Source of the DNA: Bagarius yarrelli
Taxonomy: Eukaryota; Chordata; Actinopteri; Siluriformes; Sisoridae
NCBI GenBank assembly: GCA_005784505.1
Contig: VCAZ01000006.1
Location: forward strand, 11,540,724-11,604,723
Reading direction: 5' to 3'
DNA: 64,000 nucleotides
Shown here one piece after another: positions 1-12,507 of this stretch. The translations under genes and the position numbers were made by a program. Position 1 is the stretch's first letter. The number at the start of each line of letters is the position of its first letter. Below the pieces are notes generated by a model. That model saw nothing but the letters and a program-made list of their open reading frames with translations. It was not told where the DNA came from and did no database searches.

Positions 1-304
1 TTTGATATTTTATAGGGAAATTAAGACAATATGTTTAACAATTTATCCATTTTCATTACCATTTTCGATTTCCATAGATTCAACTTTATCTGTGTATTTT
101 AAAATTCGATTTATATTGGATCCATGTTGTGAATATACTTCAGCACTAACAAAGTTAGAATCTGTTGCTTTCTCTATCTATTGCAAACTTTTCCTTCTTT
201 TTCCCCTTATGTGTGTCTTTTCCTCCACTTCTTTTTCTTCTTCTTCTTCTTCTTTGTCTTCGATGGTTGTCTTTTCTATCCTTTATACTGTTTTTCTACA
301 TCAG

Positions 305-2492
305 GGTCACTTTTGACCCAAACAAGCGGCAGTGTGCTGCTAAATCAGGAACAGGGGCCCCCTCTGTGCCCCCCACCCTCTCAGTCCCCTCCAACCCTGT
401 GCCAAAGACTCTTAGTAAGTCTCTCTCTTTCTAACTTCCATCTATTTTCTTGAACTGTCCTCTTCATCATGCTTTTGGAAACATGGCTTTACAAAGCTTC
501 CTTGGCTTTTAGCATTTTTTGATTTGCTTAATACATTTTGAAAACAAAGTTGTTGTTTACTCAAATAGCAAATATAGTTAAACAATGCAAATAAAAAAAA
601 ACAGTAACAAGGCTATTATTAAATGTATATACAGTAGCGCATTTCTTTACAACTAGTATTAGAATCTCTAGTAGTTGAAGTATTCTACAGTAGTATTATT
701 TGTAGTGAGAGATATTATTTGAAAGTTTACGTAAAGTAGCTAAGGATGAATTAAATGTCTAGAGTATGACTTATTAAAATCCGCTCAACCAAATGTTGTG
801 TTTGTTGTGTGTGCGCTGTATGTCTTTATGTATGTATATGTGTCAGGTTTTGTAGAAGGATGCTGAATTAACACATGTAGAACGTTTAGTGCGTAATACA
901 TATACTCTATACGGCCGTATTTGGACACTTGCTATTAACACATTTTAGAGCTTACTGGATATCCCATTTCACAACCATGGTCATATAGATTTGCAGCGTA
1001 TAATGGGTCCGGCCACATAGTGTATATGTAAATATGTTCCTTCCAGCATGCCTTTATCTTAGTCTCTTATCTTAACCCAATGCGGAAAAAAAACCCAGGA
1101 AAATTATTACTTTATTGGCACTCAATTTCCTTGTTCTATATCCTTTGTATGTTTTAAATATTTTTCTCTGCTTCTTTTTGAGATCATTGATTGCAAACAC
1201 TCTATTCTCTCAGTTTCCTTTCATCCCATGCTAACCAATGCTGTAACATGTAGCCTAAATGTGCTGTCCTTTTTTCCTTTTTTTTCTTTTGTTTTCTAAT
1301 AAAATAACAGAGTCCCAACCGAGTTTGAGAGAAGCGGGAGATTTGAGGGCACAAGGTGAGGTGTTTTATTAGATCCTTTACCCTCCAGAACGTTCATAAG
1401 TGTTTAATTTTCACCTCAGTTGTATCTAAGCCGACCCATACAGACTATACCCATGCATATTATGCTTGAATGTTTATAAGTGTTAATATATTTCTGTTGC
1501 ATGTGGCTGTTTATGTACAGGTGTGATTATGGTTCTGCATGCATGAACAATTTGGAGTTACTGTCTTGTATGTATTTGTATGGGTTGTGGATTTACTTTT
1601 TCTGTTTTCCTGTAGTACCAGATTGTGTGTGTTTTTATGTGAGAGAGAAAGAAAGTGGCAATTGTTTAGAAGAAACATCATCTGTTCTGTCTTTCAATTA
1701 ATCATTGTTTAAAAGAGTTGACTTTGGCAGTAACTTGACAAAATCCATGCCTGTTCTTTCAAAGGGGTTACAGATCGGAAAGGAAGAGACTGTAGTATCT
1801 GTGTAATATCCACATTTTCCTCCTCTTTAAGCACCTGGTGTCAGCAGTGTTTCACACGGTTGTCCTCTTTCTGCTTGGAGTTGCCTGTTTTTTAAACAAC
1901 AGAAGCCAGAAAAGTGTAACTTTGGCTCACTTTCTGATGGGGGCAGGCATCCTTTTTACAAACCATGCAGACCCCTTTTTGGTTGGGCTCGTGTGAGCTT
2001 TTTACTTTTCTAAAAAAAAAACGAGCAAGTTCCAACCGAGCATCAGGAAAACAGGAAGATCCAACTATGGAAATTTATAGGCAGGTTTGTTTAAGACAGG
2101 GCCAAAGAGGTTCAGGGTCTAACCCCTCAGGGTCTTCTAGTCTGCAGCTTTCTCTATTGTACGCGGATAATGGGTTACCTGGGCCCTCCCCAAAGCAATG
2201 TGGGGCAAGTGAGTAGATTTAAACCCCCCAGCAGTAGCATTTTTCTGGTAGTCCATGCAGAGCTCCAGTCCATAAGCGGAAGAAAACCTGGGTACCTTAT
2301 TATAAGAATAGCTGCACTCAATATCATTTTGCTGTATAACTTTTCTTTTTCACTGTTTATTCATTGCATAATTATTTCATAAATTGTTGTTTTCTTTTCT
2401 CAGTCGCCATGTACCTGGGGATCAGCAAAAAGATGAAGGGAAAGATGGAAAAGACAGGAAACCCCGCTCTCTCCGTTTCACCTGGAGTATGA
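305..2492 (+). CDS. mark3: mark3 alternative short C-terminus, read in a second frame
   Basis: If the exons at 305-414 and 1311-1355 are both included, splicing phases give ...KTL-KSQPSLREAGDLRAQ-VAMYLGISKK..., continuing into the last exon in a frame different from the KA1 frame. It terminates at TGA 2490-2492 after SVSPGV. The same pattern (an SQ.NLRE.GDLR.QVA.YLGI motif ending SPGV) is known for the short isoform of human MARK4, where an included exon shifts the frame and removes the KA1 domain. Read in the KA1 frame, the 45-nt exon instead gives VPTEFERSGRFEGTS followed by RHVPGD, which resembles the long MARK4 isoform. Both frames therefore look selected. Expression is inferred, not shown. 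Confidence 0.7.
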
Positions 2493-2761
2493 ACACCACC
2501 AGCAGCATGGAACCAGCCGCCATCATGAATGAGATCCGCAAAGTTCTAGAATCCAACAACTGCGACTATGAACAGTGCGAACACTTCCTGCTTCTCTGTG
2601 TCCATGGCAATGGGCATGCTGACAGCCTTGTGCAGTGGGAGATGGAGGTCTGTAAACTTCCTCGCCTCTCACTTAACGGTGTTCGTTTTAAAAGGATATC
2701 TGGGAATTCCATTGCTTTTAAAAACATTGCTTCCAAAGTTGCCAGTGAGCTTAAGCTATGA
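305..2761 (+). CDS. mark3: mark3, 3' end: MAP/microtubule affinity-regulating kinase 3 (partial)
   Basis: Partial gene; the kinase and UBA domains lie upstream of the window. Three exons are seen: 305-414 (110 nt), 1311-1355 (45 nt) and 2404-2761, each with AG/GT borders; the stop is TGA at 2759-2761. The last exon encodes the C-terminal KA1 domain, which binds acidic phospholipids and autoinhibits PAR-1/MARK kinases. It begins RHVPGDQQ, carries PRSLRFTWSM and ends RLSLNGVRFKRIS...NIASKVASELKL. The KA1 sequence is MARK3-like, and the following ckb-trmt61a-bag5-coa8 order supports MARK3 over its paralogues. MARK kinases phosphorylate MAPs and polarity proteins in the cytosol and at the membrane. 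Because the 110-nt exon is not a multiple of three, including it puts the downstream exons in another frame that ends at 2490-2492 (see the separate entry). The assignment is firm; which isoform dominates is unknown. Confidence 0.93.
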
Positions 2762-3480
2762 ATGTCTATTATCTATTTATGTAGAAGGAAAAATGAAAGT
2801 GTTATGTTGTATATAGAAAAACAAAGCTGTACAATCACAGTCGTAGCAGTTTTCAAATGTATGAGTTTTTTTTAACAAACTACATCACCTATGTGTTTCA
2901 AATGTATAAACTGTAACATTGCTAAAAGCAATAATTTGTGTGCCACAAGATGTTATAAACACTGTAAGAGAGAACTGATTTAAATATTTTGGGTAAGAAT
3001 GTGAATGTGTAGAAATACTCTATATCCCCTACAGAATTACGATTGTCAAGATGGTGCCTATAAATGTAAAATTGGAGACGCATATTTTAGTCCTTTCCAG
3101 ACAGTGTTGCAATGCTATATGTATTTAGTGTTTTAAGCAGCCTCTGTGTAAAGGCCATGTAAAATCTTTGAAAAACTGAAATGCTTTTAAATCTCTAGTG
3201 TTATTTTGCACCTCGGTCATGTTTATCAAGATTCTGTGCTTGTACTTGAATGTGATACCCAGCTATCCAATTTGTGACAGCTACCCAGTTTATTTTTACT
3301 GTGTGTATGCTGCAAGACTGAAGTGAATAGAAGTTTTATTTATTTTATGCATATTTTACCCCCTTGTAAATAATGTATCTGTTTATTTACTTACTGCACA
3401 CTAATATTTTAAATATCTCGTTATTGCTGGTAGTTTTGAATTATATTAAAACATCTGTACATGACCGTCATTATTTTTGA
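2762..3480 (+). other. mark3: mark3 3' untranslated region
   Basis: About 700 bp of AT-rich sequence after the mark3 stop, without coding potential. A possible poly(A) signal, ATTAAA, is at 3445-3450. Parts of it recur in degenerate form at about 17090-17310 and 24018-24385. The exact 3' end is inferred. Confidence 0.6.
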
Positions 3481-4840
3481 GCTTAATTGTTTTCTCAGAC
3501 GAGACTATTCTTTCTTAAAATGCCCTTTTATTAAGTGTATGTTTGTACTATGCTATTGTACATAGTTGTGTTTGACTAATGAGAACTTTGGCGGTTATGA
3601 GAAAATAGACAACGGCACTAAAGAAGTGTGTATATGTACAGAAGGGTTTACACAAAAGATTCTAGGTTGAACACTGCCAGAAGACCACCTTAAAAAAAAA
3701 CTATAACTCAACATAATTAAATTTAACTTTAAACACATCAGGGAGAAGACTTTACTGTACATTTTAATAGGTACATTTGCTTAACAATATTGAGACAAGA
3801 CAACCATCACATAAGATGGCAGCATAGGTTAATTCTTTTATTATAAAAGGCATCTTATATACAGTATACCTCTCTGCTGGAGTTACTTTTGATCAGGTAT
3901 AAGATTTTTAATGGGCAGGGCTTATTTACAGTTGCTTTTCCATCAACGCCATCTGAACAAGCGCCACCTTGGAGAGACCCAGTCGGTCCACATAAGAGAT
4001 ATCGAACTCACCACCCACTGTAGCTGTGTCCACACCACCTGACACAGTGAATACAGCCATTACTGCTAGTATCATCAGCCAAATCATATCAACAACCAAC
4101 ACACTAAAGTTCAGCACTGTGTGCTTCAAACAAATATTACATTTCTGTAAGGTTTTATGTGTCTTTTACCCGTTCCACGTTTTTGTAGCCTTGATCTCCC
4201 AAGCATTTTTTCAAACTTTTTATTCCTGCTTAGATTGCGGAGTTTGACATGCACACCTGCATGCAGGCCTGTACTGGGGTTAGAAGGGCAGGTGAGGATG
4301 TAACCCAGGTGTTCATTCCACATAAATGTATGGCCATTGCTCTTGAACAGCTCCTCAGTCTGAATATCTACAAGTTAGTAAGCAGAACTTGTGTACAGAA
4401 CAATATAACAATATAGACTCAGTATTATTACCTTGGCGAGGCCGGTGCAGAAACGAGTAAAACACTTCCTTGATGTTGCCATAAATGTAATAAATATATT
4501 TAATTAAATACATTTTGTTTATTTTGTTTATAAATACTGGGAATTATTAATGTTCACAAAAGTCAGTGAAGCTGCATTTTAAAAATGTTTTTTTTTAGCA
4601 TACATACTTGCCTCTGTAGTATGGTAGCTAATAGCTACCATTCACTTGGAACATTATAGTATTATTAGTATCAATAATAGTATTAGTCCTATAGTATGTG
4701 TTCTACATCATATTTAAAGAAACACAGACTTGTCGTAAATATATTTAGGAATTAGAACTACAAGCAAATATAATTTTGTTTTGTTGATAATTGTTCCTAT
4801 ACCCATAGCTAAAGGATTACGCTGAACTGATATAGACTAT

Positions 4841-5154
4841 CTTATTCATCTATCCATCTATAGTCTATACCTGCTTTTTCCTAACACAGAGATCTGCTCA
4901 CAGAGATCTGCTGGAGCCTATCCCAGCTCTCATTGGGCAAAGGACAGGAGTACACCCAGCTCATAAGTCCAGGGCCACATACAAACAAACAACCACACAC
5001 ACACACACACACACTTACTCATATGGGCAATTTAGAATAACCCAACATACATGTTTAGACTGTGGGAGGAAACCAGAGTACCCTAATGGAGATACAAACC
5101 TGGGACCATCCTGCTGTGAGGCTTCGGTGCTAACCACTAAGCCACTGTGCTGCC
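4841..5154 (-). repeat. tRNA-derived SINE with 14-bp target site duplication
   Basis: Read on the minus strand, the element starts GGGCAGCACAGTGGCTTAG (A-box-like GTGGCTTAGTGG) and has a decayed B box (GGTTTGTATCT). It ends in a GATGGATGAATAAG-type tail. CTGATATAGACTAT occurs immediately before (4827-4840) and after (5155-5168) the element, as expected for LINE-mediated retroposition. It lies inside an intron of the creatine kinase pseudogene and contains a short (CA)n. Confidence 0.8.
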
Positions 5155-5689
5155 CTGATATAGACTATATATACCTAAATCTGTATTTCCACTAACACTG
5201 ACTCTCAAATGTATTACAGATCACTGCCCAATGTTATTGAAACAGAGAAACGTACTTTTATATTACATGGTCATATACTTTATTTATTTTATATATAGAC
5301 ATATTTATGTACTAAAATGTAGGATGCATGTCTGTTTTAAGGATATAATTCATAATACTGGCTGTTTTGGCAAAATTACATCACACCATAGTGAAAGCAC
5401 CCCAGTGTAAATTTTTTACACTGGGAAATTTAACAGGTATTATATTCCCCTGGCATCGGGCCAATCATGGGCCATTCCAGAGGCCAACAGCAGGGTGAAA
5501 AAACAGGCATATCAAACAGGCTGCTGTTTAGCCTCAGTCATATTTTTCAGAGAATAGTTTCAATAGTATTTCCCCTTAAGGGCACATAAAGCTACAAAAC
5601 AGACAGCAAACATTTCCAATTTGCTAACATTACAGCAATGTAAGGGTATTCATTACTCTAACAGCAAGAAAGGGAGTAAGAAATTCATT

Positions 5690-5757
5690 CATTTATCCTC
5701 TATACCCACTTATTCCCTAATTCGGGGTCACTGGGATCTGCTGGAGCCCATCCCAGA
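5690..5757 (-). repeat. SINE 3'-end fragment
   Basis: A 68-bp stretch (ATTCATTCATTTATCC...GATCTGCTGGAGCCCATCCCAG) resembles the tail half of the SINE at 4841-5154. It also lies inside the creatine kinase pseudogene. Confidence 0.6.
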
Positions 5758-6690
5758 TGTCTCTGAAAAGACATTGGAAAAAGTAAAATAATTTGTTGAA
5801 TAAATTTTGTAGTGAAAATCTAATTTTAACTTTAAATGGTTAATTATTTATAATATATTAACACATTTAGCATTAATCCACAAAAGTGACAGACACCAGC
5901 ATTTTTTGGTATGTTTGCAAAAGCTCAATCCAAAAGCTCCACAAAAATTACAAGAAAAAAAGGGAGAAAATAAATCCAGCAACCAACCTCCTAGTTGCAA
6001 TTAAGAGTCTGTGAAAGTCAAATCAGTAGCAGGTCAATAATTATTTCTATTAAAGTATGAACTATTAATTTGCAATATAGCATCTTCAACAGCTCTCCTC
6101 TCTCCTCGACCGCAGTACGGTAGCAGACAAAAGCCACGAATACGCCTGCCTGTTCGCTCACGAGAACTTAGCACATAGTTGGAATTCAGGGCATCTCCCC
6201 AACCTGAAAAACAAATAAATAAATAACCCATGAGTAAAGCCATACTTTAACTAGTAAAGCATCTGAACAAAAGTTTTTTACACAGTGCAGAATTGCAGGT
6301 ATACTGCAGGTTATAACTGTACCTTGAGGTTGCTTGGATCCAGGACAGTCTTGTGTTTATTAGTGGGTTCGTATCCACCATGTCTGTCCTCAATAAACGC
6401 CTTATAACAACTTACATCATCTCCCGCCACACAGTCATAACAAAGGGGTAACCTGAGACATAAAAACTCAGTACATGAATACATGAAGCACAAACTATTT
6501 GTGACTTAAAATCTTTTTTTTTTTTGCTACTCTACTTTTTAGGCTTTCCCTGCAAAAAGTTACTCACAGAGGATGTTATTCATAATAGCTCATTTTTGTA
6601 ACAAAAAAAACTAAACTAAACACATAAGCTCTGAGCTGAGTGTTCTTTTAACAGGATAATCTACACCAGCAATTCTCTATTGATAGCCTT

Positions 6691-7030
6691 GGCTATTATA
6701 ACCCCACTGATGTTTTGTTCTGTTTTGTTTTTATTTACCAGAGTCACTGTATAGCAGTCCTAATGTACCTTTTTATTCTGGAAAATTTTGGAACGATTTG
6801 CAATCAACAACTGGTCTGGATAACCTGGCTATAGGTATTAATTTATTGGTAGGCCTAATAATTGACCCCCTAATGCAGTAGGACAAATACTGAGGTTAAA
6901 GTCCCAATCTCATCGGCTTTGGGTTGTAACATTACCTGTTTTTGAAAAAATGTTTAATGAAATTGTCTAGATTTTTAAAAATCCTTTAAACCGCATTTCT
7001 GCATTTTGTCTGAGCGGGTGCACTGACTAA
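6691..7030. other. Relic of creatine kinase intron 1 / upstream DNA
   Basis: The block around 6820-6910 (GGTCTGGATAACCTGGCTAT... GGACAAATACTGAGGTTAAAG) matches intron 1 of copy 3 (about 21470-21560). The following 6897-7025 recurs at 10918-11057. It therefore belongs to the duplicated creatine kinase unit and not to an independent gene. Confidence 0.6.
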
Positions 7031-7244
7031 ACAACTGACCAGTTCGCTTTGCTGCTAAAATGTTCTGGATCTGGAGCTTTTGACGACAACCAGAAAATCA
7101 GGCGAGCTGGTAGTAGTGGGATGCTAACGAGTAGCTAGTCTACGAGACCAGACAGCAACTGAGTGAAGGGCTTGTGTATAAATAAGGTGAGTGATTGTGA
7201 TTGACTGATGAGCTGGTGTGGCTGTGACAATAATTATAAATTTT

Positions 7245-7420
7245 TGTAATGTTTATAATGAACAATGCATTAAATTGATTGTCTTATTACAAACTGTGTA
7301 TGTTGTCGGTAAACATGGTAACACTACATTAAGCTTACCTTTGTAAATGGTTTCTAATGGTGTCTGGTAATGATTAATAAGTAACTAACAAATATTTCAA
7401 TCATTTTGGAGCAGTGGAAA
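7245..7420 (+). repeat. Dispersed repeat, copy A
   Basis: ATGTTTATAATGAACAATGC... continuing through TATTACAAA.TGTGTA and AACATGGTAA.ACTACATTAAGCT to AATGATTAATAA is shared, with substitutions, with 51855-52030 in the bag5 first intron. The family was not recognised. Confidence 0.65.
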
Positions 7421-9829
7421 TGCATACATACATATGGCTAAAATGACAATGAAGCTTCTTGACACTTGATACTACAAAGCAGTGTTTTGTGTCAGAAGTT
7501 ATGGAGTTTAACTTGCAGCCTTATTTATATAGAGCTTAAACAAGAATAATAATCATCATAGATTTTACTCTGTTGCAGATTTTCAACATCGCTATCATCA
7601 ATTCCATGTGACAGTAATAAATCTAGAGTATGATTTTGACAATGAGTTGTCTAATCCCAATAGAGGTCAGAGTGTCTATAAATGAGAATCCCATCTTTTT
7701 TAATTGCATCTTTTTTAAATTATCAACACGGATATTAAAATCACAGTCAGTAAGTGATGAGTCTGCTCGTTACTCCGGTAAGCAAAGATGCAACCAGAGC
7801 AATATTACAGTATCTGACATCCTACATCCATGTTCACTAGACTGGAAATTTAAACATCATTAATACTGACATTATTAATAATCTTACTGAATTTAAGTTT
7901 AGCATTAGTCAGCACTAAACATTATACTATGGTGGCTGGTGTCTCTATTTCACATTCTCACAGTCACCCAGTCGCCCTGCACATTCTTACGGTTCTCAGT
8001 TGAAGTTGGTATGTGTGTCTGTAATTCTGAAATCTTGTCTGTCAGTCTAACTACTGTATTTCCCTGGATTTATCACATGCTGGTGACAAAGAGAGCTAAA
8101 CTGCACATGTGGCTAGCGCTGCGGGTGACAATGCCAGGGGACGCCATCACTTACTGTGATTGTAGAATTATTCCAACTCCTCACAGTTGTTTGATGTTTG
8201 ATGGACTCATCAAAAATGGAGTGGCAGAGAAATTAAATATTGCGAAATCAAGAGAAAAAAAATAAGTGGCATGAAATGCGAATGAGGATGTGATTTACCA
8301 GCTAACAGGCTAGCTGAATGAAAATGCACTGCTAATGCATGGCGCTAGCAGTTTAGATTAAAAAAAAAAGGGGAAAGCGTCATAGGCGAAATAAGTTTGA
8401 TGGATAAAATCACATTAAGCTACAATGGAGCCACTTTTCAACTAGTGGTTTTGAATAAAAACCTAATTTTAATTATTTTTTCACTTATTGCAGATGACAT
8501 AAGGCTGGTGAGATGTGAGCATGATAATTGAACCCTAGACATTTGTTTAGCTATGTTCGGATTTTCCATCATTACCAATAAAAGTACAGTGGGACATGCG
8601 ACCATAGTTGGCTAACAATGATTTTAAGAAACATACCCTTGGATGGAGGACAGCTGCTTGGAGATTAATTTTAACAAAATTAAGAAAGTTAAGCAAGTCG
8701 GATTTTTAGTACAGAGATTGACTCTGTGTTCACATTTAATAAGCATGTTTTTAAATGACTCACCAATGCCTTAGTGTAATAAAGAAACAGGTGTTTTAAA
8801 ATTAAATTTCAATAGTTAAAAAGTATATAGTATAGTAAAATATAGTATATAAAATAGTATAAAACACTTTATTGGATTGATGTTTACATTTAACATTGTA
8901 TCCTGCTTCAATCCTGAAAGCATTCTGAATATATGCTGAAACCGCTCGTTAGTTAGTTTCCCATTTTCATACATATATATGGAGGAGCCTGGATTGGAGG
9001 GATCTGAGATGGCAGAAATAATGAACAGGACTTTTGTTCCCTGAAACCCCTCTGAAGTAGTTTTGAAAAGATTAACGTTAAATCTCGCCTTTTCTATGAG
9101 ATCAGGATTAGCAAACCACTTTCTGACAGTGGAGTGGAATCTACACGGTTCGGATCAGATTACGGTTTTTAGGTCACGAATCGGTCAATTTTTTGGACAG
9201 CCTGAACGAGGAGTATAATGCCTGGGAGACATAACAAACTAAGGATGTTAAAAGGTGGCAAAATTAATATTTGTCATGTCAGATATATGATAAACAAAAT
9301 TCTTTGATTATTTTTTTTAAATTTCTTGACTTGTAGGTGGTGGTGTTGCCAGAAAGTTGTCAGAAACCCTTGCATCATGAACCACCAATAAAGTGTTCCA
9401 AGTTTCATTCCAATAGACAAAAGAATCAATGAGATACAGCCTCAGTTCCTGTTTTGGAACCCGTGTAAGGCCTGGTACTTCACTTTCCACATGCATATTT
9501 GCATTCAAGCAAGTTTTAAAGTCTACTCAACCATGGATGGACAAGTTTAAGATGTGCAGTAAGATGAGCAGACTGTCGCGAAACACCGGCAGTATTTTTT
9601 TTACATTTTACAGGTAATGCAAGCTACATACAGATTGCCTTTTTTCTAATAACTTGTAAAGTAACACATTACTTTTTAATTTAAATTGGAAAATATCTGA
9701 GTTGCTTCTTCAAGTAAATACAGACAGTTATTTTTTCCCATTATAATGACTAGCAATATCTGTGCTGCTGTCTTGGACCTTTTTTTCTGTCTGGACAAAT
9801 TTTCTTTTTCTTTAACCTCTGAAGTATGG

Positions 9830-10130
9830 ATCACGACAAAGCGGTGCAGATGATGCTTTTGGAGCAAGGTGGTAGGTCACTGGAAGCCCACACCAGAGAT
9901 TTTCTGGAACTAGTGCACTTCACCACCTTTCCAGATTACTTCCTCTGCACCACATACTTAGAGGACTGAACGCCATCTCTAAAGCCAGGCTCCCGGGTGA
10001 GTGCTTCCACAATGACTTTGGGGCTTTTGTGGAGTGGGTGTTGTCCTGCAATGGGTCTCCTTTCATTCTGGGCCCCGTGGGGGAGACGCCAAGCTGCACC
10101 ACTCCTAGCACCACATCTACCCTGACTCCG
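9830..10130 (+). repeat. Retrotransposon gag-like relic
   Basis: A broken frame reads ..LLEQGGRSLEAHTRDFLEL... and, in a shifted frame, ..ARLPGECFHNDFGAFVEWVL. This resembles gag-like proteins of fish retroelements (SLE..TR.FL.L, then ...F..F..WVL). Stops and shifts show it is dead. Confidence 0.5.
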
Positions 10131-10917
10131 ACTATTACGGTTTTCCTTGTCTAAACTTTCTATGTTAAGACTCTTTATGTCGAACGACTTCCAGTTTTCT
10201 GTTCTTCCTGGTTTCTGTTTACGTCTTTCATTCATTATGTTCAGGTGATCCTTGTTTTGTCTTAATTTACGAAAGTATATATTCTGTGTTTTTCCAGCCA
10301 GTCTTTGTTTGGCGTTAACCTGGCGTAATGTGAAGGATATTAATGTTCGATATTCCGGGTTCTAAGTTCTGTGGTCGCTAAAAGTAAGCAAAGTAAATGG
10401 TTAACGCTATTCTGTTTTACCAAGCATTTTCTGTTTCTGTATATCGTGTTTGTTTTTTCTGTTTTGTTTATATTAACAAAAAACACTGTCGCATCCACTC
10501 TCCTGCGCCTCCCGTCTGCTCTTGTCTGCCATTACAATTTATTTCACCTTTACAAAAGTAATGTTTTGGAAAACCTTACTAAATTTATGGAATAACTGTT
10601 TTAAAAAAGCAATAAACCTTGTAAAGCTGTGCTAAACAGTGAATTTATAACTGCTAAGGGGTTTTTAGCCTTTTGTATTATTGCTTTATAACACATTATT
10701 TCCTATAAAACTTAATGTAAATAAAACCAAATAAAAAGTAACGCAATTAGTAACTTTTTAGGAAGTTTTGCAAAATTGTAATGCATTATTTGTGTGTGGT
10801 GAGCAACATCCTGGCAATTTCATTAAGTTCTCAACACCACATTCATGTGTAACATCACTTACACTCTACACCTCAAGTATTCACAATTCGTCTAGGTGCT
10901 CTTATGGCTTCTCCAGT

Positions 10918-11057
10918 TAAAGTCCTAATCCCATCGGCTTTGGTAACATTTGTAACATTTCCTGTTTTTGAAAAAATGTTTTATGAAATCGTCCAGATTT
11001 TTAAAAATCTCATCTTTTAAAACGCATTTTTGCATTTTGTCTGAGCGAGTGCACTCA
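10918..11057. repeat. Duplicate of creatine kinase flanking DNA
   Basis: GTTAAAGTCCTAATCCCATC ... GAAAAAATGTTTTATGAAAT ... GCATTTTGTCTGAGCGAGTG is a close copy of 6897-7025. It is probably a remnant of another truncated creatine kinase unit. Confidence 0.65.
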
Positions 11058-11395
11058 CCTCTGCATTTCCCACAGCAAGATATGCCAGCCACAAAAACGC
11101 ACATATGTACATGCATTTCAGCTGCTTCAAATACAACAATAGTGTCCCCATCTTAAAATAGTTAACAAGGAGACCTGATAAAATAAATGTCAATAGAAAA
11201 GATACTCTGTGCACTTAATTAACTAATTTTGAGGGGGAAAAATCCATTGAATAGAAAATATAATATATAATATATCAACTTCCTCTATGCTAATCATCAA
11301 CCTATCAGTCATGCCAAATTCATTTTGTGCAGTTCAAACAGTTTACAGTCCAAACAATGAAATTAACCAGACAAATTAATTTGTATGTGTTTCTA

Positions 11396-11500
11396 TAGCA
11401 GTACTGAAAATCCTATACAGCAGTATATAACGCCTATATAGCAGTACTTAAAATCCTATACAGCAGTATATAACGCCTATATAGCAGTACTGAAAATCCT
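11396..11500. repeat. 43-bp tandem repeat, about 2.4 copies
   Basis: The unit GCAGTACTGAAAATCCTATA...CAGTATATAACGCCTATATA repeats nearly perfectly twice, followed by a partial third unit. Confidence 0.85.
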
Positions 11501-12507
11501 TGTTATATCAATCTATAACAATGTAACTTTATTTTCTGTACAGTTTCACCAGTTTCAATTTTTTTTGTTTCATCCTCTAAAGCAGTGGTTTCCAACCTTT
11601 TTTGTCTGAGACCCCCTTTTCCCCAAGAAAATATTTTAGGGCCCCCCTTTACAATTGATGATATTATCACTCATAGTATTTCCTGAGATTTACTTATAAA
11701 TATGAAGTTAATTAATTGTTTTTAACAAATCCACTGTTAAGAAAACAAAGTTCCTTTAGTTTGTTTGCAGTTTGGTGAAATCTGACCGCTTGAGCTCTAA
11801 ACAGCAAATTCACACTAATATTAAATGTTCATATTGTATTAAAATGAAATATTACCTACAGTCTCTGCGTGTTCTTATTTAGTAAAAATATGGACTCATC
11901 CGCCAATGTCTTTAACAGATGTGTGAAGCTCAAAGGATTTCTGTAGTTTGATTTATACTCTTTGCCCTGGAACATTTGTGGAAAAACATACCCTATATAG
12001 TAAATTTGCAGAAACTCCACATAGTTTGTTTTGCTGTTAACATTTAGCAAATTTTCTGCTTATTATTAAACTTGTTATTTGTAACCAAGAACAGTTTTGC
12101 AGGGCTATGCATATTCAGCTTGTCATCAGATCATGATAGTAATGTAAAAGACCACTGATACTACTATTGGTAAACTGTTTAAGTTTTTGACGTCCGTTTG
12201 ATTTGTATATTGAACAAAAATATGTCACATATAGGTTTACTATGCAAATCATACTGATATCAAAAACTTGACGTGCATTTGATATACACATACTGATGTA
12301 TTCTTGAGCAACTAAAATAAGGACACAAAAGTAATTAAATGTAAGAAAAATTTTATGTATCATGATGTAACTAGTCTGACTCAAAACACAGATCTATAGC
12401 TGTCCTGCCCTTTTGGCGTGCCATACCTGTCATATCTGTCAGGAGCAAATCGGACTGATGCTGCTGGTCATGTGTGCTGGGCACCTATTCATATATATAT
12501 GATGTGC

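Larger units (their letters stand above)
3926..6690 (-). pseudogene. Creatine kinase copy 1, degenerate pseudogene
   Basis: Remnants of six creatine kinase exons lie in the right order on the minus strand: exon 8 (about 3926-4035), exon 7 (about 4160-4360), a scrap of exon 6 (about 4430-4480), exon 5 (about 5450-5600), exon 4 (about 6085-6205) and exon 3 (about 6330-6455). Only a few bases of the exon 2 end remain, near 6651-6675. Breaks are obvious. Exon 8 has lost the segment before the C-terminus, so it stops after MEKQL. The active-site region reads CPSNPSTGLHAG instead of CPSNLGTGLR.G. Exon 5 lacks the stretch encoding the ..DDHFLF.. region, and exon 3 has lost the LLDPVIEDR part. No N-terminal exon is present. 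A SINE (4841-5154) and a second SINE scrap (5690-5757) have inserted in it. Non-functionality is clear. Confidence 0.9.

Noticed and set aside
2146..2206. Possible extra mark3 exon (TCTGCAG acceptor, GGGCAA|GTGAGT donor)
   Set aside because: Splice-like borders and an open frame exist, but the peptide resembles no MARK segment and phases are not needed to explain either C-terminus.
7939..8265. 108-codon open frame in the copy 1 to copy 2 interval
   Set aside because: No recognisable motif, no splice context, surroundings are repeat-rich; chance frame more likely.
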